This document shows positions 25,741 to 34,437 of a stretch of DNA of 58,044 nt, piece by piece. Every line of letters begins with the position of its first letter. Positions within the stretch are counted from its first letter, which is position 1. The translations under genes and the position numbers were made by a program. The DNA is taken from NCBI GenBank assembly GCA_002502855.1, contig DAQK01000016.1:1-58044 (forward strand), written 5' to 3'. This DNA is from Methanobacterium sp. UBA279. Lineage in GTDB: Archaea > Methanobacteriota > Methanobacteria > Methanobacteriales > Methanobacteriaceae. The notes below the pieces were generated by a model. The model was given only the letters and a program-made list of their open reading frames with translations. It made no database searches and had not been told where the DNA came from.

Positions 25741-26252
25741 GCCAGGCAGATGATGCCCGGGTTGATGAATTCTATGAGAGATTAAAAGAACAGGTGGAGG
25801 AGGCGGGTTATCATCTCAATTCGGATGTGGAATTCACCAAAGCCCTCCTTGAATCTATACTGGTAAATGAAGACCGTTACGGCTATGGGGCTTGTCCCTG
25901 TAGACTGGCTTCTGGAATTAAAGAGGAAGACTTGGATATCATATGTCCCTGTTACTACCGTGACCCTGATCTGGAAGAGTACGATGCCTGTTACTGCGGT
26001 TTATATGTCTCAGGTGACATACTAAGCGGTAAAAAGCAGTTAACAGCCATACCAGAGAGAAGGCCGGCGCCTGATGAGAGAATTGTGCGTAGCGAGGATG
26101 AAACAGAGACCCTTGGTCTGGAAAGTATATCTAACCTTCCCCTTCCTGTCTGGAGATGTGGTGTCTGCGGTTATCTATGCGCCCGGGAAGGACCGCCTGA
26201 AATTTGCCCCATTTGTAAGGTTAGTAAGGAAAGATTTGAAAGGTTTATATAG
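25737..26252 (+). CDS. Ferredoxin:thioredoxin reductase catalytic domain fused to rubredoxin
   Basis: A 171-residue protein. The first 110 residues are the FTR catalytic-subunit fold with CPC (Cys53, 55), CPC (70, 72) and CYC (85, 87); these hold a [4Fe-4S] cluster and the redox-active disulfide. The third motif is CYC instead of the plant CHC. The C-terminal 35 residues are a rubredoxin: WRCGVCGY (141, 144) and CPIC (157, 160). So electrons can pass from ferredoxin through rubredoxin iron and the cluster to a disulfide. It overlaps the glutaredoxin gene by 4 bases. A related ferredoxin:disulfide reductase with a rubredoxin domain is, as I recall, known in Methanosarcina. Confidence 0.9.
   Translation: MSQADDARVDEFYERLKEQVEEAGYHLNSDVEFTKALLESILVNEDRYGYGACPCRLASGIKEEDLDIICPCYYRDPDLEEYDACYCGLYVSGDILSGKKQLTAIPERRPAPDERIVRSEDETETLGLESISNLPLPVWRCGVCGYLCAREGPPEICPICKVSKERFERFI
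26243..26250 (+). promoter_or_regulatory. TATA box candidate for the DNA ligase gene
   Basis: TTTATATA overlaps the stop codon of the FTR-rubredoxin gene. Transcription would start near 26272-26275, giving a leader of about 65 bases to the ligase start. Support is the consensus match only. Confidence 0.4.
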
Positions 26253-26339
26253 AAATCTTAGGTTAATTCTATTTTTTAAATACAGGGAAATACCAATATT
26301 TATCTGATTCCGTTTGTCCAGAGGTTTTGGAGAATAGTG

Positions 26340-28037
26340 ATGTCTGAAGAAGCAAAAAGCCCCATGAAGTATGAAGAGCTGGTGAAATTATACGAGGCTA
26401 TGGATTCCACCACTAAGAGACTGGAAAAAACCGCTATTTTAGCGGAATTCCTGGAGATGGTGGGTGAAAAGGAGCCGGAAAATTTACCAGTGGTTACTTT
26501 ACTGTCACTGGGCCGTATATTCCCCACCTGGAGTGAGGAAGAGTTAGGAATAGGGTCTAAACTCCTCATGAAAGCCATTTCCCTGGTGGTAGGTGTGACA
26601 CCGGAGGAGGTGGAGGATCAAATCAGGGACAGCGGGGATATAGGAACGGCATCCCAGGAGCTTTTCCAGCGTAAAGTACAATCCACGCTTTTTATGAGAT
26701 CCCTATCCATCGATAAGGTCCACCAAAACCTGGTGAAAATCGCAGATATCAGTGGAGGAAGGTCGCAATACAAGAAATTAGAGATACTGAGGGAACTTTT
26801 ATCATCAGCATCACCACAGGAAGCAAAATACCTTACCCGTACAGTACTGGAAGAATTACGGGTAGGTGTGGGAGAAGGAACCCTTAAAGATGCCATCTCC
26901 ACGGCGTTTAATGTGCCTAAAGAGACGGTGGAGAGGGCGCATATGTTAACCAATGATCTGGGACTGGTGGCAAAGGTGGCCAGAGACGAGGGGGAGGAAG
27001 GACTTAAAAAACTTACACTCAAACCAGGCAAACCAGTAAAACCCATGCTCGCCCAGTTATCCCCGGATTATCAGGTCACCATCAGGGAGATGGGATACGC
27101 TCTCTGTGAGACCAAATATGATGGTGTCCGGGTCCAGATCCACCGAAAAAATGATGAAATAAACATATTCACCAGGAGACTGGAAAACATCAGTCTTGCT
27201 GTTCCAGAAATCACCGAATATATTAAAAAAGCCATTAAACCATCTGATTTCATTGTTGAAGGGGAGATAATAGTTACCAAGGAAGGGAAGCCCATATCCT
27301 TCCAGTATATGCTGCAGAGAGTCCGAAGGAAATACGAGATAGACAGGTTGAGGGAGGAGATTCCCCTTACACTGTACCTTTTCGATGTTCTTTATTATAA
27401 AGAACCCACCCTAGATGAACCTTTAAAGGACAGGAGAAAATTACTGGAAGAAATAGTAGAAGTCATTCCTGGTAAGCTTGAATTAAGTAAACAGGTTAAA
27501 GTCACACCTGAAACAGCAGATTTAGCCCTGGATCTGTTCAATGAATCTATTGAGGAAGGTCATGAGGGTGTCATGCTGAAGGATCCAAACGCACCCTATA
27601 CCCCCGGTCTCAGAGGTAAGAAGATGTTGAAGTGGAAGGCCACGCCGGAAACCCTGGATCTGGTGGTGGTGGGTGGAACCTACGGTAAAGGGAGAAGAGC
27701 TCATGTGATTGGTTCATTCCTCCTGGCTTTACAGGATGAAAACAAGGAACTCAAAACAGTGGCCCATGTAGCTACTGGCCTGGATGATAAGACACTCCAG
27801 GAGCTGAATGAAATGTCCGAGCCACTAATAACTCGTAAAGTAGGCCAGAAGGTGGAGATGGTGCCAGCCATCATCATGGAGGTAGCCTTCAGTGAGATAG
27901 TTAAAAGCCCGGAATACGAGAGCGGCTACTCTTTAAGGTTTCCGGTGGTTAAAAGAATCAGGACAGACATCAGTATCGATGATATCGACACTGTGGAACG
28001 TGTGGAGTCCATGTATGCCACTATGAAGCTTATCTAG
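26340..28037 (+). CDS. ATP-dependent DNA ligase
   Basis: A 565-residue archaeal DNA ligase that seals nicks using ATP. It has the helical N-terminal DNA-binding domain (about 1-220), then the nucleotidyltransferase core with motif I ETKYDGVR (Lys at about 259), FIVEGEII (motif III), YYLFDVLYY-like TLYLFDVLYY, EGVMLKDP (motif IV) and MLKWK (motif V). An OB-fold follows with FPVVKRIRTD. I use ATG 26340 rather than the adjacent GTG 26337, since GGAG stands 8 bases before it. It is the usual single ligase of methanogens. Confidence 0.95.
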   Translation: MSEEAKSPMKYEELVKLYEAMDSTTKRLEKTAILAEFLEMVGEKEPENLPVVTLLSLGRIFPTWSEEELGIGSKLLMKAISLVVGVTPEEVEDQIRDSGDIGTASQELFQRKVQSTLFMRSLSIDKVHQNLVKIADISGGRSQYKKLEILRELLSSASPQEAKYLTRTVLEELRVGVGEGTLKDAISTAFNVPKETVERAHMLTNDLGLVAKVARDEGEEGLKKLTLKPGKPVKPMLAQLSPDYQVTIREMGYALCETKYDGVRVQIHRKNDEINIFTRRLENISLAVPEITEYIKKAIKPSDFIVEGEIIVTKEGKPISFQYMLQRVRRKYEIDRLREEIPLTLYLFDVLYYKEPTLDEPLKDRRKLLEEIVEVIPGKLELSKQVKVTPETADLALDLFNESIEEGHEGVMLKDPNAPYTPGLRGKKMLKWKATPETLDLVVVGGTYGKGRRAHVIGSFLLALQDENKELKTVAHVATGLDDKTLQELNEMSEPLITRKVGQKVEMVPAIIMEVAFSEIVKSPEYESGYSLRFPVVKRIRTDISIDDIDTVERVESMYATMKLI

Positions 28038-28117
28038 ATCTGTTTTTTCTACTCGTTTTTTTTGAAGTAAAGGTTAAATAATACTTTCTCTTATATTAAG
28101 TATTACACTGGAAATGG

Positions 28118-28528
28118 GTGTCTTACGTGATCATAATGGAAGATAGTTTTATCTTTAAAATAGCGTTAACTATGTCAATTGTGGGCCTGGTAGGTATGAT
28201 GTTCTCTATTAACCTGATAACCGCCCGAGAAGTTAAGATCAACGAGATTAACCGGGGAATGCTGGATGAAGATGTAACCCTACAAGGATTGGTGCAGGAT
28301 GTTAAAAAATCCTCCCGGAGCAACACCTATTTCCTGGATATAATGGATGGAACCGGTAAAATAACAGTGATAGTCTTTGAAAGCAGTGCAGTTGATCTAG
28401 AAAAGACCAATCAGAGCATTTACAGCCTGAATAATAAGAGAGTGAAAGTCACCGGTAAAATAAGTGAATACCAAGGGAAGATGGAACTGATTCTCAAGGA
28501 TGCTGCTTCACTTGAAATACTAGGATGA
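28118..28528 (+). CDS. Membrane-anchored OB-fold protein
   Basis: A protein of up to 136 residues. Near the N-terminus is one membrane segment (KIALTMSIVGLVGMMFSINLI). The rest is an OB fold of the tRNA_anti type: DEDVTLQGLVQDVKKS, TYFLDIMDGTGKITVIVFES, and NNKRVKVTGKISEYQGKMELIL. It could bind nucleic acid or a small ligand outside or at the membrane; no function is known to me. Start codons possible are GTG 28118, GTG 28127 and ATG 28136; GGTG at 28117-28120 fits GTG 28127 best. It converges with the flippase gene. Confidence 0.75.
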   Translation: MSYVIIMEDSFIFKIALTMSIVGLVGMMFSINLITAREVKINEINRGMLDEDVTLQGLVQDVKKSSRSNTYFLDIMDGTGKITVIVFESSAVDLEKTNQSIYSLNNKRVKVTGKISEYQGKMELILKDAASLEILG

Positions 28529-28563
28529 AACGATGTTTATACAAAATTAAACGTTTAAATTCC

Positions 28564-29565
28564 CTATTTATCTGGAGACAGGCTAATTGTATACTTTTTA
28601 ATTTCATCCAGAATATCCCGGGCGTAATAGGCGGAGAAAATTATGCCCAGCACATTTACCAGCCAGAAAGAAACCAGCCGATCAACCAGGGTGATGCTAC
28701 CAGCCAGGGCACTGGGCACACCGAAGAGTACGAATAATCCAGTTAAAGAAATTTCAATGGAACCAATTCCACCGGGAAGGGCACTGAGTACTCCAATTAC
28801 ATTGGCCAGGAGAAAAATAATGATTATCGCCATAAAATCCATTTGAAGGTTGAAAGCGTAGAATACAGTGTAAAGCCGGACACATTCCAGTAACCAAGAC
28901 ATCAAAGATAATATAAATACAAATGACAGGTTTTTCAGGTTGGAGAATGACTGGGCATAGTTTATAATCCCCTCCAGTCCGGTGGTAAGCCGGTCATAAA
29001 GGTTATCCAGTACTTCCTCTTTTATAGGTAGTTTGTTGATTATGGGATGTATCTTACTGTATAACCATACACCACTGCCCTCCCTCCAGTTAATCAGATA
29101 AACTATAAAAGTCACCCCTAAGGATAATAAACCACCGATTATGGCGATGAAACGTATTTTAGGCAGGAATAATCCGGCGATAATTAAAAGAGAACTGGCT
29201 ATGGCCAGGTCAAAGAATCTCTCAGTCAGACCGGCGGACATACCTTCAGATAGACTTATTTTATTTAATTTTTTACCAGCCACTGCGGTCAGTACTTCAC
29301 CAGCACTTTTCATGGGACTGAAGTTCCCGGCGAAGATTCCAATGGTTTTAACCACGAAGTTATTTTTAAATTCAGTGGTCTGGTCGATGATGAAACCCCA
29401 CCGGAGAGACCTGATAAATACCACCACGATATGTATAACAGCTGCAAGTAAGATAAACCACCAATCAGCAGTTTCAAGGGCAGTTAGGATATTGGATGGC
29501 CCAATCCATAATATTAACAATACCACCAGGAGTATGCTGAATAAAAGCACGATAAACTGCTTCAA
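28564..29565 (-). CDS. Flippase-like membrane protein (LPG_synthase_TM / AglD C-terminal type)
   Basis: A 333-residue polytopic membrane protein of the UPF0104 / LPG synthase TM family. It has about eight membrane helices (FIVLLFSILLVVLLILWIG at the start) and the conserved loop RSLRWGFIIDQ. The family's FAGNFSPMKSAGEVLTAV, LPGGIGSIEISLTGLFVLFG in pieces and LVDRLVSFWLVNVLGI are also present. Proteins of this type are thought to move lipid-linked sugars or phospholipids across the membrane. It overlaps the upstream GT2 gene by 4 bases; in haloarchaeal AglD the same two domains form one protein. So it probably acts with that enzyme on dolichyl-phosphate sugars. Confidence 0.83.
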   Translation of the reverse strand: MKQFIVLLFSILLVVLLILWIGPSNILTALETADWWFILLAAVIHIVVVFIRSLRWGFIIDQTTEFKNNFVVKTIGIFAGNFSPMKSAGEVLTAVAGKKLNKISLSEGMSAGLTERFFDLAIASSLLIIAGLFLPKIRFIAIIGGLLSLGVTFIVYLINWREGSGVWLYSKIHPIINKLPIKEEVLDNLYDRLTTGLEGIINYAQSFSNLKNLSFVFILSLMSWLLECVRLYTVFYAFNLQMDFMAIIIIFLLANVIGVLSALPGGIGSIEISLTGLFVLFGVPSALAGSITLVDRLVSFWLVNVLGIIFSAYYARDILDEIKKYTISLSPDK

Positions 29566-30245
29566 TTTTTAATCCTCCTTCTTAAATCCCTTAAAAGGAG
29601 TTTAAAGATGTAATAAGTGTACTTCAATATCTTAACCCCGGTGATATATGACTTCTCCCCCTTATAGGAACACGGAATGGGAATCTCCTTGACAGACAGG
29701 TTATTTAATGAGGCCTGATACAGCATCTCTGACTCGAATTCATAATCATCATAGGGTATCCCTGAAAAAACACGGGCTGCCTCCCTGGAGAAGATTCTAA
29801 AACCGCTCTGGCTATCAGTTATATGATATCCGGTGGTGAATTTCAACAAGTTAGTGGTTAAATTGTTGGAAAATTTCCTCTGTAATGCCATTTCCTCTGG
29901 AGGGCCTTCTAAGAAACGGGAACAGATGATCATCCCTGCATCATCCAGGCTATCCAACAGTTGGGGGATGAACCGGGGGTCGTGCTGTCCGTCTCCGTCT
30001 AACATAACCATTGCATGGTATCCCTCTTTTAAAGCGTATTTTATCCCGGTTTTTAAAGCAGCACCTTTACCCATATTTTTCCTATGTTTTATCACACTAC
30101 CCCCTGCTTCCCGGGTTAACTGGGATGTACGGTCACTGGAACCATCATCCACCACCAAAACATCCGAGTACTTTAAAGAATTGCTTACAACCTTTCCTAT
30201 GGTTGCCTCTTCATTATAAGCAGGGATTATGATTATATATTTCAT
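29562..30245 (-). CDS. DPM1-like family 2 glycosyltransferase
   Basis: A 227-residue GT-A glycosyltransferase. It opens MKYIIIIPAYNEEATIGKVV, has DVLVVDDGSSDRT, HRKNMGKGAALKTG, the DxD motif in VMLDGDGQHDP, and SGFRIFSREAA later. That is the pattern of dolichol-phosphate mannose or glucose synthases. There is no membrane anchor; the partner flippase-like gene, overlapping by 4 bases, may supply it. I choose the ATG at 30245, since AGGAAAG precedes it; the GTG at 30269 would add eight residues. A GT-C protein is read divergently. Confidence 0.9.
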   Translation of the reverse strand: MKYIIIIPAYNEEATIGKVVSNSLKYSDVLVVDDGSSDRTSQLTREAGGSVIKHRKNMGKGAALKTGIKYALKEGYHAMVMLDGDGQHDPRFIPQLLDSLDDAGMIICSRFLEGPPEEMALQRKFSNNLTTNLLKFTTGYHITDSQSGFRIFSREAARVFSGIPYDDYEFESEMLYQASLNNLSVKEIPIPCSYKGEKSYITGVKILKYTYYIFKLLLRDLRRRIKN

Positions 30246-30379
30246 CTTAACTTTCCTATGTTGAATCACAGATTTTAATTTTCCATTGAATATTTCAGAA
30301 GGATTTAGGAGCTTGAACTTTAAAATACTATCATTATTTTTAAATGTTTACATATTATATTAGAATAAAGTGATTTATA

Positions 30380-31783
30380 ATGAATATATCGTATATTAAA
30401 GAGATCAGAACTAATTTTTGGTGGATTTCCCCGGCGGTGGTGATGTTTTTCCTAGCTCTCATCCCCACCCTAAAATATTGTTATCCCTTAAGCTGGGATA
30501 TCTATTACCACACGCACATGGCCCACCTCTATCTGGAACACGGGTTCACATACTGGGATCCCTTAACCTACGCCCCATTCGGAAGACCCATCTTCTATCC
30601 GCCTCTGTTCCAGTACTTATTAGCCGCCGCTGGTGTTCTATTTAATCAGGATATTTTAACAGTTGCCCGGGTTTCCCAGCCGATATTTGCGTTTCTTGTA
30701 ATATTATCCTTTACCTACACTACCTATAAACTTTATAATAAATGCACGGCGTTTTTCGCCGGGGTTCTGGCCATGTCCACCTCACTCGTCCATAGATTTG
30801 TTCTTCCCATACCGGAAAACCTGGCCCTAATGATTTTTCCCCTTTCCATTTACCTGTATTATCGGTCAATAAAGGATGATAGTTACAGGTATGCTGTTTT
30901 ATCTGGTGTACTGGCTGGTATAATATTTTTAGCCCATGCACTTTCCATTTTAATACTGGTATTAGTTATAACAGTTTTCACCGTGTCAATCCTCATATTA
31001 AAGAGAAAAATGAATTTAAAGCAGTTCTGGATATTTTTAGGCTCCACACTCCTAGTAGGCTCTGTGTGGTGGCTTCCACTACTCCTTAAATATGGTTACA
31101 TTTTCCTTAGCCCCCCTAACGAAGTGGTGGGCTTAGGAGGTTACCTCTTGATATTCGGTGTTTTATCGTTAATTTTAATGCCCATCGGTGGGTATTTAAT
31201 TTTAAAAAGAAGGCAAGTAAGGGATTTACTCATCATAACTTGGCTGTTATCACTCCTGTTTCTGGCTAATATCTATCTACTGGGTGTTGATGTGTTGAGC
31301 GAGAGGATATTAACCTTCGCTGTTTTTCCCCTGGTTATAATGGCGGGACTGGGTTTGGATTACGTTAGAACCCATTTTAATCGAAAATTATTCTACTCCT
31401 TAGCCTCCCTCACTGTGGCTGTGGCTATCTTCTCTGGAGCTTACTATATGTCAAACACCGAACCCCTGGTTTCTCATTCGGAGATGGACATAGCTCACTG
31501 GTTCAAAGCCAATGGAGACGGTCAGGGAGTAGTTGTATCTTCAAATTATAAGTTAGACCCCACAATCGTTGCCATATCAGGACAACCGGTAGCCACAGGG
31601 GGATATGATAATGGTAGGCTGAATAGTCTGGATATAGGGAAATATACGAGTGGAAACTTCGCAAAATTAGATATAATAACGGATAAAGTGGGATACATAG
31701 TTTTTGATGGGGGAATGGAAACTCCGCCTTATTCCACGGTAGTTTATGAGAATAATGAGTATAAGATATGTAGGGTAGGTTAA
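30380..31783 (+). CDS. GT-C-like polytopic membrane protein (copy A)
   Basis: A 467-residue protein with about ten membrane helices. Just after the first helix it has PLSWDIYYHTHMAHLYLEHG and then FTYWDPLTYAPFGRPIFYPPLFQYL, an outward loop with an Asp like those of GT-C transferases (STT3, PMT). After the helices comes a C-terminal outward tail with no known motif. It is clearly paralogous to the protein at 32786-34411 (same loops in the same order). The likely job is sugar transfer from a dolichyl-phosphate donor on the outer face, given the DPM1-like and flippase genes next door. The exact family is not certain. Confidence 0.75.
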   Translation: MNISYIKEIRTNFWWISPAVVMFFLALIPTLKYCYPLSWDIYYHTHMAHLYLEHGFTYWDPLTYAPFGRPIFYPPLFQYLLAAAGVLFNQDILTVARVSQPIFAFLVILSFTYTTYKLYNKCTAFFAGVLAMSTSLVHRFVLPIPENLALMIFPLSIYLYYRSIKDDSYRYAVLSGVLAGIIFLAHALSILILVLVITVFTVSILILKRKMNLKQFWIFLGSTLLVGSVWWLPLLLKYGYIFLSPPNEVVGLGGYLLIFGVLSLILMPIGGYLILKRRQVRDLLIITWLLSLLFLANIYLLGVDVLSERILTFAVFPLVIMAGLGLDYVRTHFNRKLFYSLASLTVAVAIFSGAYYMSNTEPLVSHSEMDIAHWFKANGDGQGVVVSSNYKLDPTIVAISGQPVATGGYDNGRLNSLDIGKYTSGNFAKLDIITDKVGYIVFDGGMETPPYSTVVYENNEYKICRVG

Positions 31784-31974
31784 TGCTCTAAATTATGTGG
31801 TTTAGTGGATAAAACTTCATTTTGTTTAGTGAATAAACTTCATTTTCAGTAAAATCTAATTAAAATCATTTTCCCTTTAGTAAAAACTAATTTTTTTTTA
31901 TGTGTTCCTGTATATCGTTTATGTTAGTTTTTACTTTTTCTTTCATGGATTTTTTCCTGGCAATGCTATCTACA

Positions 31975-32522
31975 TTATGACTGTTCCCATATATCGTAGT
32001 TTTCTATAACCTCTGAAACTATGGTGGGATTAATATCTGATCTTATTACGCTCTGATTTATGCCTTCGTTGATTACGTCCTTAATAAAATCAAACATATT
32101 AGTGAAGAACTCTGTATAAATTTCGCTTATCATATCATATTTCTGAATACCTTCTATCAATAGTAGGTGTAGTGTTCTATAGTCTATTTTTTTGGGACCT
32201 CCCACAAGTTGAGTGGTTTCATTGATGACTGAATCATCACCAGTTCATTGATAATATTGCAACTTCTAATTTTTCTTTTTTTTTGGGGGGGGGGTGCCTT
32301 CAAAAATTTTTAATCTGTTTTCATGGTTAAATAGAAATAGTTAAATAAGTATTTTATTTATTACTTCAACTATCAATGTGTCTTTACTCTCAAAATGGTG
32401 ATAGAATCCGCCGGTAGTGATGTTTGATTCTCTTTTAACTTCATTTATGGAAACATTATCAAATCCTTTTTTTTAAGTAAAAGTTTAAAAGCTGTTTCCA
32501 TGATCCTTGATTTTGTATCCAT
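31975..32522 (-). pseudogene. Decayed TetR-family regulator
   Basis: From ATG 32522 the frame gives MDTKSRIMETAFKLLLKK, a TetR helix start, with AAGGGAA before it. A run of eight As (complement of 32467-32474) breaks the frame. In the next frame come FDNVSINEVKRESNITTGGF and YHHFESKDTLIVEVINK, the recognition helix region, ended by TAA (complement of 32341-32343). After a T9/G10 tract the C-terminal ligand domain resumes (GGPKKIDYRTLHLLLIEGIQ; FFTNMFDFIKDVINEGINQS) and stops at 31975. At least three lesions make it non-functional. Confidence 0.75.
32276..32294 (+). repeat. T9-G10 homopolymer tract
   Basis: Nine Ts (32276-32284) are followed by ten Gs (32285-32294) within the dead TetR gene. 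Such a G run is unusual in this AT-rich sequence and is prone to slippage. It may be a cause or a result of the gene's decay, or an assembly artefact. Confidence 0.7.
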
Positions 32523-32785
32523 AAATTATTCCCTTTTAATTTATATTTTATCTCTGTAATAAACTAAATTTAATATTAGAATCAAGTTTAGGTAATCTAA
32601 AAGAGTGATCATACCAGAGACTCTGTAACCTCATTTAACCTGTGACATTCTTTTAAATATTTTGATGTTGTGCTATAAATTAAATGTGGAATTAATGTAA
32701 GTATGGGATAATTCTCCCCATAAATTTGTTCTAAAAGTAATCCAATGTTGGAGGTAGAGTTAGTATCACCACTAAAATAGACTCC

Positions 32786-34411
32786 ATGAATACACAAAAG
32801 GGTTGGAAAACCTTTTTGCTTGTAATTCCTGCTGTAATGGCATTTCTGATAGTGTTGATCCCCACCTTGAAATTTCAGTGGCCGTTAAGCTGGGATATCT
32901 ATTACCACATCCATCTGGCACAGCTCTATCTGGAATATGGATTCACCTACTTTGATCCCTTAACAGTCGCACCGTTGGGAAGGCCCATAGCCTATCCACC
33001 TGTTTTCCACTTCCTCCTGGCCGGACTTTCCTATGTTTCGGGTACAGACCCGTTTCAGGTGGCCAGATACTTGCAGCCGGCACTGGCCATGGCCCTGGTT
33101 CTGTCCATCACCTACGTTACCTGCCGCTTATTCGGGTTTATTTCAGGAATATCCGCTGGTATAATCACCATATTTAGTCTTATAACCATTAATCGGGGAT
33201 TTTTTGCATCCCCCGGTACTTTAAGCCTTATATTAATGCCACTGGTTTTATACGCATATTACCAGGCCAATGAGGATGGTAACTTTAAATTTCTCCTGGT
33301 TTCAGCCGTATTATGTGGGGTGGTGTTCTTAACACACAGTTTAACGGCATTCATGATACTCGTCGTAATGTTCACCTTCGCAGCAGTTATGAAGCTCCTG
33401 AAGAGAAGCTTTAACCCTAAATATCTGGCTATTTTCCTTACTATCACCGCAGTTATGGCATTACTCTGGTGGGGGCCGCTTTATATCCTATATCACCCCC
33501 AGTTCAACATTTTCCCAGGATACCCGCTCCCCATATCTGAATATTACATCCGATACCTGGGGATTATCCCTACTTTACTTGCCACTATTGGGGGTTTATC
33601 CCTGCTCAAGAAGGGTGAAAATAAGGGCATTTTTATCCTGATCTGGTCACTTTCCACGTTAATCTTAAGTCGAGCATATCTCATTGGTGTAGATTTAATT
33701 CCCATCCGTGTACTGGAAGTAGCCTCCTATCCCCTTATCATCATGGCCGGGTATGGGCTGGCAGCCACTTTAGATGTGTTAGAAAAGAGATTGAATAAAA
33801 ATAATCGGAGTAAGAATAGAAATAATCAGAATGAAACTCATCAGAAAATCAACTCCTCTAAAAGCCCCATTAAGAACCTTAAAAAACATATAAAATTAAC
33901 GGTACTAATCCTTCTAAGCGTCTTCACCCTAATTTCAGGCGCTGTATTTGCAGATAGCTACACACCGAACCTGATAAGTCAAGACGATTTACATTCAGAT
34001 TATATCTTCCCCGAGAGCGTGCATATACTCTTTAACCCACTGGACTACATCTTCAAGTTTCAGGTTATCGCTGACCGGTTTGGGGATCTTACACTCGCCC
34101 AGAACAGAGAGGGTGTGGTGGATTGGTTTAAATATAATGGGGAGAGGAATAAAACAGTCTATTCTGTAGATTCCTACATGGATACCATAATAGTCTCCAC
34201 AACCAGGATGAAGGTAATGAAGGGGGGATACAGTGAAAGTATACCCTTACCTGTCTTTAAAAGGAATATGGATGATGTTGGCAGTTTAAACCGTGAGCAG
34301 CTTTTAAAGGATAATATCAAATACCTCCTGCTTCGAAATGGAATGACTATTCCCCCTTACGCCCGGGAACTTTACAGGAATGGTAACTACGTCATCTGTG
34401 TAGTTGAATAA
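32786..34411 (+). CDS. GT-C-like polytopic membrane protein (copy B)
   Basis: A 541-residue paralog of the protein at 30380-31783. It shares the opening (VIPAVMAFLIVLIPTLKFQW), the loop PLSWDIYYHIHLAQLYLEYG, FTYFDPLTVAPLGRPIAYPP, and the later helix VLEVASYPLIIMAGYGL. It differs by an Asn/Lys-rich cytoplasmic insert at about 335-370 and a longer outer tail. No good Shine-Dalgarno is seen before the ATG. It is followed after about 25 bases by the cell-wall-binding-like gene, so the two may be co-expressed. Probably an outer-face glycosyltransferase; the acceptor is unknown. Confidence 0.75.
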   Translation: MNTQKGWKTFLLVIPAVMAFLIVLIPTLKFQWPLSWDIYYHIHLAQLYLEYGFTYFDPLTVAPLGRPIAYPPVFHFLLAGLSYVSGTDPFQVARYLQPALAMALVLSITYVTCRLFGFISGISAGIITIFSLITINRGFFASPGTLSLILMPLVLYAYYQANEDGNFKFLLVSAVLCGVVFLTHSLTAFMILVVMFTFAAVMKLLKRSFNPKYLAIFLTITAVMALLWWGPLYILYHPQFNIFPGYPLPISEYYIRYLGIIPTLLATIGGLSLLKKGENKGIFILIWSLSTLILSRAYLIGVDLIPIRVLEVASYPLIIMAGYGLAATLDVLEKRLNKNNRSKNRNNQNETHQKINSSKSPIKNLKKHIKLTVLILLSVFTLISGAVFADSYTPNLISQDDLHSDYIFPESVHILFNPLDYIFKFQVIADRFGDLTLAQNREGVVDWFKYNGERNKTVYSVDSYMDTIIVSTTRMKVMKGGYSESIPLPVFKRNMDDVGSLNREQLLKDNIKYLLLRNGMTIPPYARELYRNGNYVICVVE

Positions 34412-34437
34412 TTTGCGAAAAAAATAAAGTGGTGTTG

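Noticed and set aside
31975..32205. Stand-alone 76-residue protein
   Set aside because: It is the C-terminal end of a TetR protein whose N-terminal half lies upstream with frameshifts, so it is treated as part of the pseudogene.
32609..32797. 62-codon minus-strand frame overlapping the start of GT-C copy B
   Set aside because: It overlaps the other gene's start, has no ribosome site I can see and no recognisable motif. It might be a gene scrap, but support is too thin.
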